From Coprinus comatus (taxonomy: Eukaryota; Basidiomycota; Agaricomycetes; Agaricales; Agaricaceae), in assembly GCA_034638255.1 (NCBI GenBank), contig JAWPGT010000003.1, forward strand, positions 1-64,000: 64,000 bases of DNA, read 5' to 3'. Both the position numbers and the translations under genes were made by a program. The notes below the pieces were generated by a model. The model was not told the DNA's origin. It was given only the letters and a program-made list of their open reading frames with translations, and did not search any database. Shown here one piece after another: positions 8,960 to 17,003 of this stretch (the stretch's first letter is position 1; each line of letters opens with the position of its first letter).

Positions 8960-10478
8960 GAACATGGGATCTGATGGAGCTATTGGTTCGTCCCCCCAAG
9001 CTTGCTTGGGAGCATCTCTGTAAGTTCCATTTAGTAATGAAGAATTCTTGAGAGAAGAAAGGAACATACTCATTATACCATCCATCATCAACCTCGTAGT
9101 CAGCATCTGCGTCGAAGTCTGGATCATTCATATAGGCATCAGCCTCAGCGATCACATTTGGAACATCGGAAGGTGGGACATAAGAGGGAGACTTTGATTG
9201 ACATGTGGGGGACCCAGGTGTAGAAACTGAAGACGAATCAACTTCCTCTTCAGGAAGGATTGTAGCAACCATTGCATCAAGCAATGGTGGAGGTGATGGG
9301 GGAGAGGGTTCAGCTGGGCCGAAGCCTAAGCGAGCACCCATCCTTTCAAATACCTCAGTCTTCTTTTTCTGGTACTGGGTGCGACTGACCAGATGTCCGA
9401 CAGGAGGAAGAAGAGTGGCACAAGGAGCAACATAAGGCTCAACTCCGTGCACAACAACTTCGTCAGCAGTTTTTTTCAAAGCCACTGCCTTGAGTCGTGG
9501 ATCAGTAGTCTTCATCCTCTTGACAAGAGAACAAGTGGAGGAAGGTTTGTTAGTGGGAGTCATGAAAGACTCCAGAACAGCAGGAGACAAGATCATATTT
9601 ACATCACCATCATCACCTTCGGCTTTGTTGGCCTTGTTGCCACCATGTTTTCCACATCAATGCTTCTTCTTTTTATCCTTATCCCCCCCAGAAGCATCAC
9701 CGGAACCGGAGTTCTGGTTCTGATTTGGTCTAGAATTAGACCCAGAAGCTTTCTGTTGTTGTTGTTGGGGCTGCTGTGGAGCGCCACCAGAGGGTTTAGA
9801 ATAGGGCTTTGCACCCTTGTAGTTTTTAATGCCGGTAGAAGCGGCACGAGAAGCAGATGCGGCTCCACGGGAGTCCCACCAAGCACCCATAATTGTGTCT
9901 GAAATGATTTGGACCGTTAAGGTCAAAAGGGAATTACCATATTGAACCAGGAGAGCAGCATGAGTAGCACTCCATTGAGGAGGAATGTGTGTCATCAACA
10001 TGAGAGCCCAAAGGATCTCTGGAACATTGATGGGGGGTGAGGCTTGCTGTAACTGTGTGAAATAGTTCCGGAAGGTGGAGATCTTCTTTGAGGGATCGTT
10101 CACACCACTCAGATGGAAAGAATCTGCAGAAGCATACAGCTCATAAGCTGCGCCTGCCGAAAATGTGCCATATGCAGTTCTCAGGTGGTTCCACAAACCA
10201 TCAGAAGTGTGTTGGCCATGCCTAAGCATGTCATCACTCAACTGGGAATTTATCATCCTGAGAGCGAAAGCCTCACAATTATTGAACTTTCAAATCTCAT
10301 CGACGTTTGTTGGGGGTACCATTGCAGTGGTGGCAGTTGCAGGGGAACCACTGACAGCTGCAGGCCTTCTGGCACTGCCATTGATCATTCTCGCTACACA
10401 CCATCCATCCATGTGGATCATGTTAGCAACTGACATGATGCGAGCCTCCCAAATTTGGTAGTCTCCAGCACTGGTCAA
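8960..10478 (-). pseudogene. Copia-1 Gag (UBN2-like), two nonsense mutations, truncated by gypsy
   Basis: One reading frame runs from about 10478 to the gypsy junction, interrupted by TGA at 10290-10292 and TGA at 9657-9659. The N-terminal part (GDYQIWEARIMS...) and the central helical part (SDGLWNHLRTAYG...) match copia Gag polyproteins of the UBN2 type. A Gln/Gly/Ser-rich linker with a poly-Gln run follows. A degenerate knuckle (CGKHGGNKAN) comes directly after the second TGA. The downstream acidic tail continues in frame right up to base 8960. The stops show the copy is dead. Confidence 0.8.
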
Positions 10479-10766
10479 GATTGGAATCGAAGGGGAGATA
10501 GAAATCTACAACAAAACATTTGTCAGAACTATGAACTAAAGCTGCACTACATGCGCTATGTTCTACAGAGCTATGTGCTGCCCGTCTAACTGAGTATGGT
10601 AAGGGTATGCATAGAGTACACTGATGGGTCAAACGTCTCGAGTGAGTGGAACTCGGACTTCCCTCACAGGTGAATCCAGCTTCACCCTCAAGCTCAGTGC
10701 AGCATGATGAGTAGTACTCATCAAGTGTGCGTTGTGAGTTGTACAGGCTAACCAGGGCCCATAACC

Positions 10767-10982
10767 TGTTAAAACAAGAGCGTAGCATATTGCTAAGATA
10801 GGTATGACTTAGACTTACTGAGGGTGGTTGTTGAGGTAGAAAAGAACTTAAGTATATAATGCAACTACTACAAGGTTTATATATGTTAATGCAATGGTCC
10901 GTGCGAGAACATATTGAGTCACATGTTCATCTAGTGTAATGCCATTAGAGAATGTCATGGAAGAACTAATAATAGTTCAACA
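10767..10982 (-). repeat. 5' LTR of copia-1 (216 bp)
   Basis: Read on the minus strand it runs TGTTGAACTATTATTAG ... TTTTAACA and is followed at once by GGTTATGGGCCC, a primer binding site also found next to the copia-2 LTR. Its first ~83 bp nearly match the first ~83 bp of the copia-2 LTR (13311-13393), and the rest is unrelated. The flanking 5 bp on the outer side are gttct (plus strand, 10983-10987). Confidence 0.7.
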
Positions 10983-11273
10983 GTTCTAGCATTGTATATG
11001 GAGTAGATTATAAAGCAATGATGAGTAGAAAGGATATAATTAGTTAGTAGCTATTATTAGGTACATCCCTAGAATAGTATAAATACTTGATGTATTAGAT
11101 GATTAAAGCCTCAAGCTTTAATCTCTTCTGTTGTATCCCTTATACATCTCTGTCTCCATACCTCTTGGTCACTAGGTTGAAAGGCCTTGAGATTGCAGCA
11201 GAGTGTTTATTGAATGCACGTTCCTACATGACTGCACTCTAGCGTTTAAGTTCCAGGAGTGTTCAGCTTAACA
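10983..11273 (+). repeat. 3' part of another LTR (family X), split by copia-1
   Basis: This piece lies between the copia-1 5' LTR and the resumed copia-2 pol frame. It has a TATA box (TATAAATA, 11078-11085), then a perfect 8-bp hairpin (ATTAAAGC/GCTTTAAT, 11102-11109 and 11115-11122), and ends in CAGCTTAACA exactly where copia-2 coding resumes. It looks like the R-U5 part of a plus-strand gypsy-type LTR whose 5' part was displaced leftward when copia-1 inserted. No coding sequence is seen. Confidence 0.5.
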
Positions 11274-12551
11274 GTTTGTGGTCATAACAAGATCGAGTAT
11301 GGTGGGTGGAGGGAGGGAATGAAGTTGAGTGCATCTTTCCAGCAAGGCAAGGTTCACAAATTGGGTCAGGGAGTGAATCAGAATCAAGAGAAATACCAGT
11401 AACCAGGTCTTGAGCAATCATTTTCTTCACATCTGAGTAATTGTGGTGAATGAAACATCTGTGCCAGAGGGAGAGGTCAAGAGGGAGTGTAGAGGTGGAA
11501 AAAGCGACCTCAGAGGCAATAACTGAGCCATTGAGGTAAGCACAGTTGTCAGAGTCAATGGTGGCAGTGAAGAGAGTAGATCTGGACTTCCTGAAGGTGA
11601 TGGAATGGGAAGAGATGTTGATATTGAAGCCTTTATGTCGGGTAAGATGTAGGCAAGATAGGAGGTTGTTCCCTAGGTCAGGAATGTGTAAAACCCTCGA
11701 AAATTCGACCGGTCTAGCCTTCTTTCCTTTCAGAATAGGCTCAAACACCACAGAACCTATGCCAGCTGAGTAAACCACAGAATGATCAGCCAAGCGAATG
11801 GGAATGTGAGAGGGGGTGTAGTTCCTGAACCAGTGATGGTGGGGAGACATGTGAGATGTAGCACCAGTGTCACAAAGCCATTGGAAACTTGCATGAGGTT
11901 GGAGAGGGCTGGAGGAAGGAAGGGTAGATGTTGCATTGCCAGCAAACTTGGTAATGAAGGAGTTTGTCTCGTTGCACCAAATTTTGGGTGTCATTTGCAA
12001 AATAGGAGATAAACGTGTATAACGAGTTTAACATGATTCGGACAGTCGGTTGGCGAGATATTGAGCTTTTTGTCAGAATGGTAGAGAGTGATGTTGAGAA
12101 TGAGAGTGAAGTTGAGAGAGAGTTAAGCTCAGACACAGACACAGACACAGAAAGAAGGGAATTGATTGGATAGTTTGGCTAAGACATGAGGGACTTATAT
12201 ATCTACCAGAACAAAGAACAACCAAAAGGGGAGAACAATAAGGACCCTTGCCAGCACACAAAGGGAATATGTAAGTAACATAATAAGGGAAAAGAACATT
12301 ATGAAAGAGTCCAGAACATCAAGATAAGATAAGTGGAGTGATTAGGAAAGATGGATAAGATAAGGAGATATCTGGGAAAAACCTAACACTTTTGCCTTTG
12401 CCTTCTCAAAACTAAAGCATGAAACCTGAGAGTGGCCTGTAACTCTGCAAAAATCGCATTTTGTGGTTGGAAAAGTGGCCTGAGGTAGAGCTGAAGGTTT
12501 AGGAGGAAGGGAGGGATGTCCAGAGGATGAGTGACACATTTTGAAAGCCAT
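11274..12551 (-). pseudogene. Copia-2 Gag-Pol fragment: zinc knuckle, protease, pre-integrase
   Basis: The knuckle CDFCRVTGHSQVSC is encoded at 12417-12458. The frame is then cut by a 318-bp solo LTR (12071-12388). Removing that LTR and one copy of its 5-bp duplication restores the frame (...EKAKAKAQYLANRL...), which meets one TAA (12028-12030) and continues into the aspartic protease (WLCDTGATSHMS) and the pre-integrase domain (LWHRCFIHHN ... CEPCLAGKMH). The reading frame stops being copia at 11274. Order and motifs are those of Ty1/copia Pol. Confidence 0.85.
12071..12388 (-). repeat. Solo LTR A (318 bp) inserted in copia-2
   Basis: On the minus strand it runs TGTTAGGTTTTTCCC ... CATTCTGACA. 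It is flanked by a perfect 5-bp target duplication, ctttt (12066-12070 and 12389-12393). It is about 96 percent identical to solo LTR B, in the opposite orientation. No internal retroelement sequence remains, so it arose by LTR-LTR recombination. Confidence 0.92.
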
Positions 12552-12645
12552 AAAGTCATTGTAAAATAGTAGAAAGAGTGTTGAGCAGTAGAGAGTGGAA
12601 TATGTGAATAAATAATGTGTTTCTTGAAGTCCTAAAGCATGGGGC

Positions 12646-12963
12646 TGTTAGGTTTTTCCCAGATATCTCCTTATCTTATCCATCTTTCCTAATCACTCCA
12701 CTTATCTTATCCTGATGTTCTGGACTCTTTTATAATGTTCTTTTCCCTTATTATGTTACTTACATATTCCCTTTGTGTGCTGGCAAGGGTCCTTATTGTT
12801 CTCCCCTTTTGGTTGTTCTTTGTTCTGGTAGATATATAAGTCCCTCATGTCTTAGCCAAACTATCCAATCAATTCCCTTCTTTCTGTGTCTGTGTCTGTG
12901 TCTGAGCTTTATTCTCTCTCATTACTCCTCACATTCTCTTCACTACTCTCTACCATTCTGACA
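12646..12963 (+). repeat. Solo LTR B (318 bp) inserted at the copia-2 primer site
   Basis: This is the same family as LTR A, on the plus strand: TGTTAGG ... CTGACA, with a perfect 5-bp duplication ggggc (12641-12645 and 12964-12968). A TATA box (TATATAAG) is at 12833-12840, followed by a TGTGTC microsatellite near 12890. Most differences from LTR A fall in the last ~55 bp. Confidence 0.92.
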
Positions 12964-12976
12964 GGGGCCCATAACC

Positions 12977-13393
12977 TGTAAGCGCAGGATCGTAGAGGAC
13001 GACGAGACGAGCACGATGACGAAGGAATGGAAGGAAACCAATGAGAAATGACTGAGATAGAACACAAACACTGCAGACACTTGTATTAGACTAGAGAGAT
13101 ACAAAACACTGCAGACACTTGTATTAGACTAGAGAGTCTTCATGTGTCTGCAGGACGCTTCAGTAACGTGTGATGTGACATTGTGATGTCACAGAAAGCG
13201 GAAACAATCTACAAGTCCAGAACTCCAAAGAGAATATCCAACCACAACTCTTCTAACCTCAACTAACAATAAGTACTGACCTTGGGGACTGTCTAGAGCA
13301 TTCCTGACACTGTGCGAGAACATATTGAGTCACATGTTCATCTAGCGTAATGCCATTAGAGAATGTCATGGAAGAACTAATAATAGTTCAACA
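12977..13393 (-). repeat. 5' LTR of copia-2 (417 bp)
   Basis: On the minus strand it runs from TGTTGAACTATTATTAG to GCGCTTACA, followed by GGTTATGGGCCCC as primer site. It contains a two-unit tandem repeat of 35-36 bp (13064-13098 and 13101-13136, core ACACTGCAGACACTTGTATT). Only its first ~83 bp match the copia-1 LTR. Confidence 0.7.
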
Positions 13394-13433
13394 AAATGTG
13401 CATTGGGAGCTCTAACCACTGAGCTATATAGCC
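13394..13433 (-). tRNA. 5' half of a tRNA gene (or tRNA-derived element) cut by copia-2
   Basis: The minus strand reads GGCTATA (acceptor), TA, then a D arm GCTC-AGTGGTTA-GAGC. It contains a perfect A box, TAGCTCAGTGG (13426 down to 13416). About 14 more bases follow before the copia-2 LTR begins. The anticodon arm would start CCCAA with loop TGCACAT, which lacks the usual U33, so the identity is not assigned. No 3' half or B box is visible; it would lie beyond the far end of copia-2, left of the window. It could also be the head of a SINE. Confidence 0.4.
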
Positions 13434-13963
13434 TTAGGTATTGTAGGAACTGATACTAGATATATGTACCAGGGTATAGTCTTGTTTCCCAGTCACTGGC
13501 TCAAGCAGGGGCATAGGTGCTGTGTGACATAGCGTGGGAACTCAGAGGACCTGACCTGTCAGGTGACTTGTCCTGTCATCACCTGACAGCTATTTCATTT
13601 GTATTCTTATCAGGTATTGTTAATACATAGTATTTGCTCATCTTTGTGATACTGAGCTATTTCATTTGTATTCTTATCATAGTTTTACTTGTCTATGCAT
13701 TGCTTTCAACACCAACATGCTATGCATGATGCATGTAGTCCATGCATCATAATGCAATCAACGACAATGAAAAGAGTATCAGCAGCTGCTGTAAATAGAG
13801 TGCTTCAGCACATGCATGAAAGTCTGGTGACCAGCTTATGACGTCACCCTTTAGATGTCACATGATGGAGTTAGAATGCAAATACTGGTTCATTCTCAGA
13901 CCAAAGGTAAAAAAAAATTCGCTGAATTGGATTGCATTACTATTACCTCCACTATTATACTTG
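13434..13963. other. Non-coding stretch with hairpins and direct repeats
   Basis: No gene is seen. It holds an 11-bp perfect inverted repeat (13556-13566 with 13579-13589, CTGTCAGGTGA), a 25-bp direct repeat (13588-13612 and 13655-13679, starting AGCTATTTCATTTG), and a 10-bp perfect hairpin (13726-13735 with 13741-13750, ATGATGCATG). These may be remains of a small mobile element. The right end is the promoter and 5' UTR of the next gene. Confidence 0.6.
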
Positions 13964-14759
13964 ATGACGATCTGGTCTGCTGGAAATCACCTACGCCATC
14001 CGTGGTTTGATCATTCAGCTAATAAACGAAAACACTCGCCTACGATAGGATCCTCGAGCTCGGAAGAGTCAGAGGAGGTAGCAGAGGGGCACCCAATCAA
14101 AAGACAACGGTGCAGTGGACTTGAGCAACGACTTGCACATCTCTCATTGCAGCCTCCATTATTCCCAACACAAAGACGCTATGAAGATGGTTATCCAGCA
14201 TTATTGGCAAAACCGGATCCCACTTTCGCAGATATGACCGTAGAAGACAGCGCGATGGACGGGATTGTAGATGCGTCAAATATATCCAAAGGCCCAATTG
14301 TACTCCCTAGTTCCGTCGAAGAGCCGGAACCTATACAGGAGATACAAATGCAACCGTCGTCGTGGTATGAACTGTCCCCTGACCGTAAGTCTGCATTGAA
14401 TGTAACAAGGAATTTTGAAATCTCATCGCAAGCTCCTAGGTATTGTAATCACCGACCTCGACTCATATGGGGCGGAGGATGAGGATGGTAATGAAGAGAC
14501 GAACAATATGACAATTAACACCAGCCTACTTGAACACATTAAAAGACAGCAGCCTCTCTCGTCGCAGACTCCTAGTCCTCCTGACTCGTCGAGCCAGGCC
14601 CTTGTCCTATTCCGTCCCCTTCGTCCTCTCACCATCACAACACAACAGAGACTTATGGAGAAAGAGATGCACTCGGAAGAGAGTGACTCTCAACGAACAA
14701 TTGAGCTAGACGAGAAGATGGATGTTGAACCAACAGAAATCTATATGAATAACGATTGA
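13964..14759 (+). CDS. Unrecognised acidic/Ser-rich protein
   Basis: Two exons, 13964-14384 and 14440-14759, flank a 55-bp intron (GTAAGT...CTAG). The join restores ...SPDRIVITDLDSYGAED.... The protein begins with a short basic segment (ANKRKHSP) and a Ser/Glu run. A motif resembling RLAHLSLQ follows near residue 60, and there are acidic stretches around the exon junction and at the C-terminus. The frame is open upstream to an ATG at 13838, but that part is hydrophobic, low in complexity and probably 5' UTR, so I prefer 13964. I know no domain. The composition suggests an intrinsically disordered nuclear protein, which is an inference. It converges on HAP2. Confidence 0.65.
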
Positions 14760-14910
14760 TATTCGCGACGTTGCATACTACACATATTTTTTTTTTACTA
14801 CTGCACTTGTACACTTGTCAGGCGCTGTATATCCCATTCTATTTACTCGCACCGCTTAAGTCAAACAGCTAGATAAATTTTTGCATAAATTAACGACAGA
14901 AACTGAATAC

Positions 14911-16120
14911 TTAGGGGGCAGAACCACCACCAAATTGAATGATTTCCTCCGTTCTCCTTTGCATTTCTGGATCAGGACTAGGGACAGGATCCGAGTTGTA
15001 CACATAGCCATTCACATTTGAATGATGATGCCTTGCATGAGCATGGGGGTGAGGAACATGGTGCATCTGGATAGGGTATGGAGAAATAAGATTGACTTTA
15101 TCCTGGGGCTGCGGCTGGGAATGATGTTGATGAGGCTGCGAGGATTGTGGTCTGGGTTGGTGGTGTTGGTGGTGTTGGTGCGGATAGATGGACACTGGAG
15201 AGGGAACAGGTCTGGGTTGAAGGACGTTGTGTTGTTGCTGAGGTTGAGGAGTGATAGGATTGAGGGAGGACTGGGTTGGAGACTGGGAAAGATGGAGGGA
15301 TTGAGAAGGCTGGGGATAAATGATGTTGATCATTCCAACATTATCAGAAGGCTGGTGCTGATGAGAGATATAGTTGTCGAGGCCCGATACTGGAGAGACA
15401 GGACCCTCGCCTTGCTTGGGGTCGTCTTCTTCCATATCGTCTTCGCGGTCGTTATCTGGATTGACGGGAGCATTGGAGGGACCTTCGACATCTGCAGCGG
15501 CTTGTTTCTGGGCAGCAATTTCGTCCGCTGTCAGGAAACGACCACCTGGGCCACGGGGACGGCGCATAGCATGTTTGTGCCTAGATTCATGGAGATAGGG
15601 CTGGATGAAAAACAGTGAGAAGCGGGGATATTGAAGGATGGAGAGTAGAATGTACCTTGCGTTGCCGAGAGAGCCGGTGGAGCTCCTCAAGGCGGGTGCG
15701 GGCTACTCGACGCTTCAGGATGCGAAAGTACTGTTTGGCATTGACATAGAGCGGTTCATCGTCGAGATTGGTCAGATCGAGGGAACGATCAGGTTGTTGT
15801 TGCTGCTGCTGCTGTTGGTGTTGATGGTGGAGATGCTGCTGTTGTTGCTGTTGCTGATGCGGGTGGGGAGGGGACTGTGGTTGAGCATTTGTGCTGTGAT
15901 GTTGCTGGGGAGCAAATATGTCCTGGTTCGGGTAGAGAAAGTGGTCGAAAGGACGGAAGAGATGGTCCTGGGGGTTGATGTGATTTAGATGGTCGATGTG
16001 GTGGTTGTGGTTGAGATGGTGGTGTATGTTGTGTAGATGGTGGTTCTGGATGTGGAGGATGTTGTGCTGCTGCTGCTGGACGTCGTGTAGGACTGATTGG
16101 CTGAGCGATGCCTCCTCCAT
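14911..16120 (-). CDS. HAP2: CCAAT-binding transcription factor subunit HAP2 / NF-YA
   Basis: Exons are 15656-16120 and 14911-15600, with a 55-bp intron in phase 0 inside the conserved region. The product is the sequence-specific subunit of the heterotrimeric CCAAT-binding complex in the nucleus. The core reads [20 protein letters not shown] (subunit association), a linker with ...[10 protein letters not shown], then after the intron [20 protein letters not shown] (CCAAT recognition). Both halves are intact. The N-terminus is rich in His/Asn/Gln with poly-Gln runs, and the C-terminus in Gln/His/Pro, typical of activation regions. I start at 16120; the frame also offers ATGs at 16192 and 16255, but those overlap the divergent Tho1-like gene. 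CCAAT motifs cluster at the start of the gene. Confidence 0.93.
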
Positions 16121-16160
16121 TGGCTCAATCTTTCTGTCATTGGCCGCCAGCTCACCCAAT
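16096..16160. promoter_or_regulatory. Cluster of four CCAAT boxes between HAP2 and the Tho1-like gene
   Basis: CCAAT occurs on the minus strand at 16096-16100, 16119-16123 and 16139-16143, and on the plus strand at 16156-16160. They lie at or just upstream of the proposed HAP2 start and within 100 bp of the divergent gene. Because HAP2 encodes the CCAAT-recognition subunit, autoregulation is plausible but unproven. Confidence 0.55.
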
Positions 16161-16190
16161 AGCACGCGGTCACACTCTGTCACGTCACTC

Positions 16191-16868
16191 ATGGATTCCA
16201 AGCTCAAGGCTCTCAAGGTCGCTGACCTCAAGGTCGTCCTCGCCACCGCAGACATCCACCCACCAGCAAGAGCAACAAAGGCTGACCTCGTAGCACGTAT
16301 CTTAGACTCTCAGCAAGCCCTCGATGCATATCGCTCCCTGCATGAACCGGACACTCAACCTCCTCCCACCACCCAACCACCGCTACCTTCCGAACATGAA
16401 CAATCTCCCCCTCCAGCCCAAGTTCCAGAAGCTGTAGAAAAAACTCCTGCTCAACCCACCAAATTTTCAGAGTCCACTGGCTCTCCAGAGGAAATTGAGC
16501 TGCAGAAACGCAAGGCACGCGCCGCACGCTTTGGCATCCCTCTTGTAGAGCAAAAGGCACCCAAACAATCGGACAGAAATCAGGTCAAACCGTCCCTTGT
16601 ACCAGAAGTTTGTTTATTTTACGCGTCTCTTTCTAATTGGCTAACCTTCTGTCAGGATCAAGAAAAACTCAAGGCCCGCGCTCAGCGCTTTGGCATTGAC
16701 GCCTCGTCTCAGCCAAGTAGGAAGCGTACAGTTGCAGAGACCACTGTAGACGCTGAAGAGGAGGAGAAACGTCGGAAACGCGCAGAACGCTTTGGAATAA
16801 AACCCGTAAGTCGGGGGTTTCTTACGATTCTATTCGCACTGAAGAACTATCAGGCTGCGTCTACATGA
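16191..16868 (+). CDS. THO1: SAP-domain Tho1/SARNP-like nuclear mRNP protein
   Basis: Three exons, 16191-16607, 16656-16805 and 16854-16868, have two 48-bp introns (the first with branch site CTAAC). They give 193 residues. Residues 1-40 form a SAP domain (LKALKVADLKVVLATADI...). A Pro-rich linker follows, then three copies of the Tho1/MOS11 C-terminal motif: KARAARFGIPL, KARAQRFGI and KRAERFGIKP. Tho1 binds chromatin and RNA and acts in co-transcriptional mRNP formation. The last exon codes only AAST and stop. The start codon overlaps an antiparallel ATG of the HAP2 frame (16190-16193), so the two genes share one promoter. Confidence 0.88.
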   Translation: MDSKLKALKVADLKVVLATADIHPPARATKADLVARILDSQQALDAYRSLHEPDTQPPPTTQPPLPSEHEQSPPPAQVPEAVEKTPAQPTKFSESTGSPEEIELQKRKARAARFGIPLVEQKAPKQSDRNQVKPSLVPEVCLFYASLSNWLTFCQDQEKLKARAQRFGIDASSQPSRKRTVAETTVDAEEEEKRRKRAERFGIKPVSRGFLTILFALKNYQAAST

Positions 16869-17003
16869 CGTGTTCTGTATGTATAAAGGCTGAATAGCGG
16901 TCAATACGCAATACAATGTATCCTTTCATCATGTTGTGGCCTTATGTCTTGAAAAGGCAATATCATAATCAACCGTCTGTACACCTTCATCCTTCGTTGC
17001 ACC

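Larger units (their letters stand above)
8960..10982 (-). mobile_element. Ty1/copia element copia-1, 5' part only
   Basis: Read on the minus strand, this holds a 5' LTR (10767-10982), a primer binding site (10752-10766, GGTTATGGGCCCTGG), a leader and most of gag, which stops where the gypsy element inserted. The remaining pol and 3' LTR should lie left of the window. The order LTR, primer site, UBN2-type gag fits copia. The leader between LTR and gag (about 10479-10751) has no clear ATG in the gag frame. A good acceptor (TTTTGTTGTAG) precedes the gag frame, so an intron in the leader is possible. Confidence 0.8.
11274..13393 (-). mobile_element. Ty1/copia element copia-2, relic with internal insertions
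   Basis: On the minus strand it holds a 5' LTR (12977-13393), a primer site (12964-12976), a short gag remnant with a zinc knuckle, and a protease/pre-integrase segment that ends at the family-X LTR (11273/11274). Two solo LTRs sit inside it (12071-12388 and 12646-12963). Apart from those, only about 250 bp separate the primer site from the knuckle, so most of gag has been deleted. The integrase and RT parts would lie left of the window. Confidence 0.8.

Noticed and set aside
10767..11273. A single 507-bp LTR (TGTTAA...TTAACA) next to copia-1
   Set aside because: The copia-2 LTR begins with the same TGTTGAACTATTATTAG that lies inside this stretch (ending at 10982), and TATA orientation differs between the two halves. 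Two joined elements explain it better.
12073..12961. Near-identical 62-codon open frames at 12073-12261 (minus) and 12773-12961 (plus)
   Set aside because: They are the same LTR sequence in two solo LTRs and are low-complexity promoter sequence, not genes.
13838..13963. N-terminal extension of the unrecognised gene from ATG 13838
   Set aside because: The encoded stretch is hydrophobic and derived from A- and T-rich leader sequence, unlike the rest of the protein.
15022..15988. Plus-strand open frames of 116-198 codons opposite HAP2
   Set aside because: They are antisense to the poly-Gln/His coding of HAP2 and consist of Leu/Arg/Val runs.
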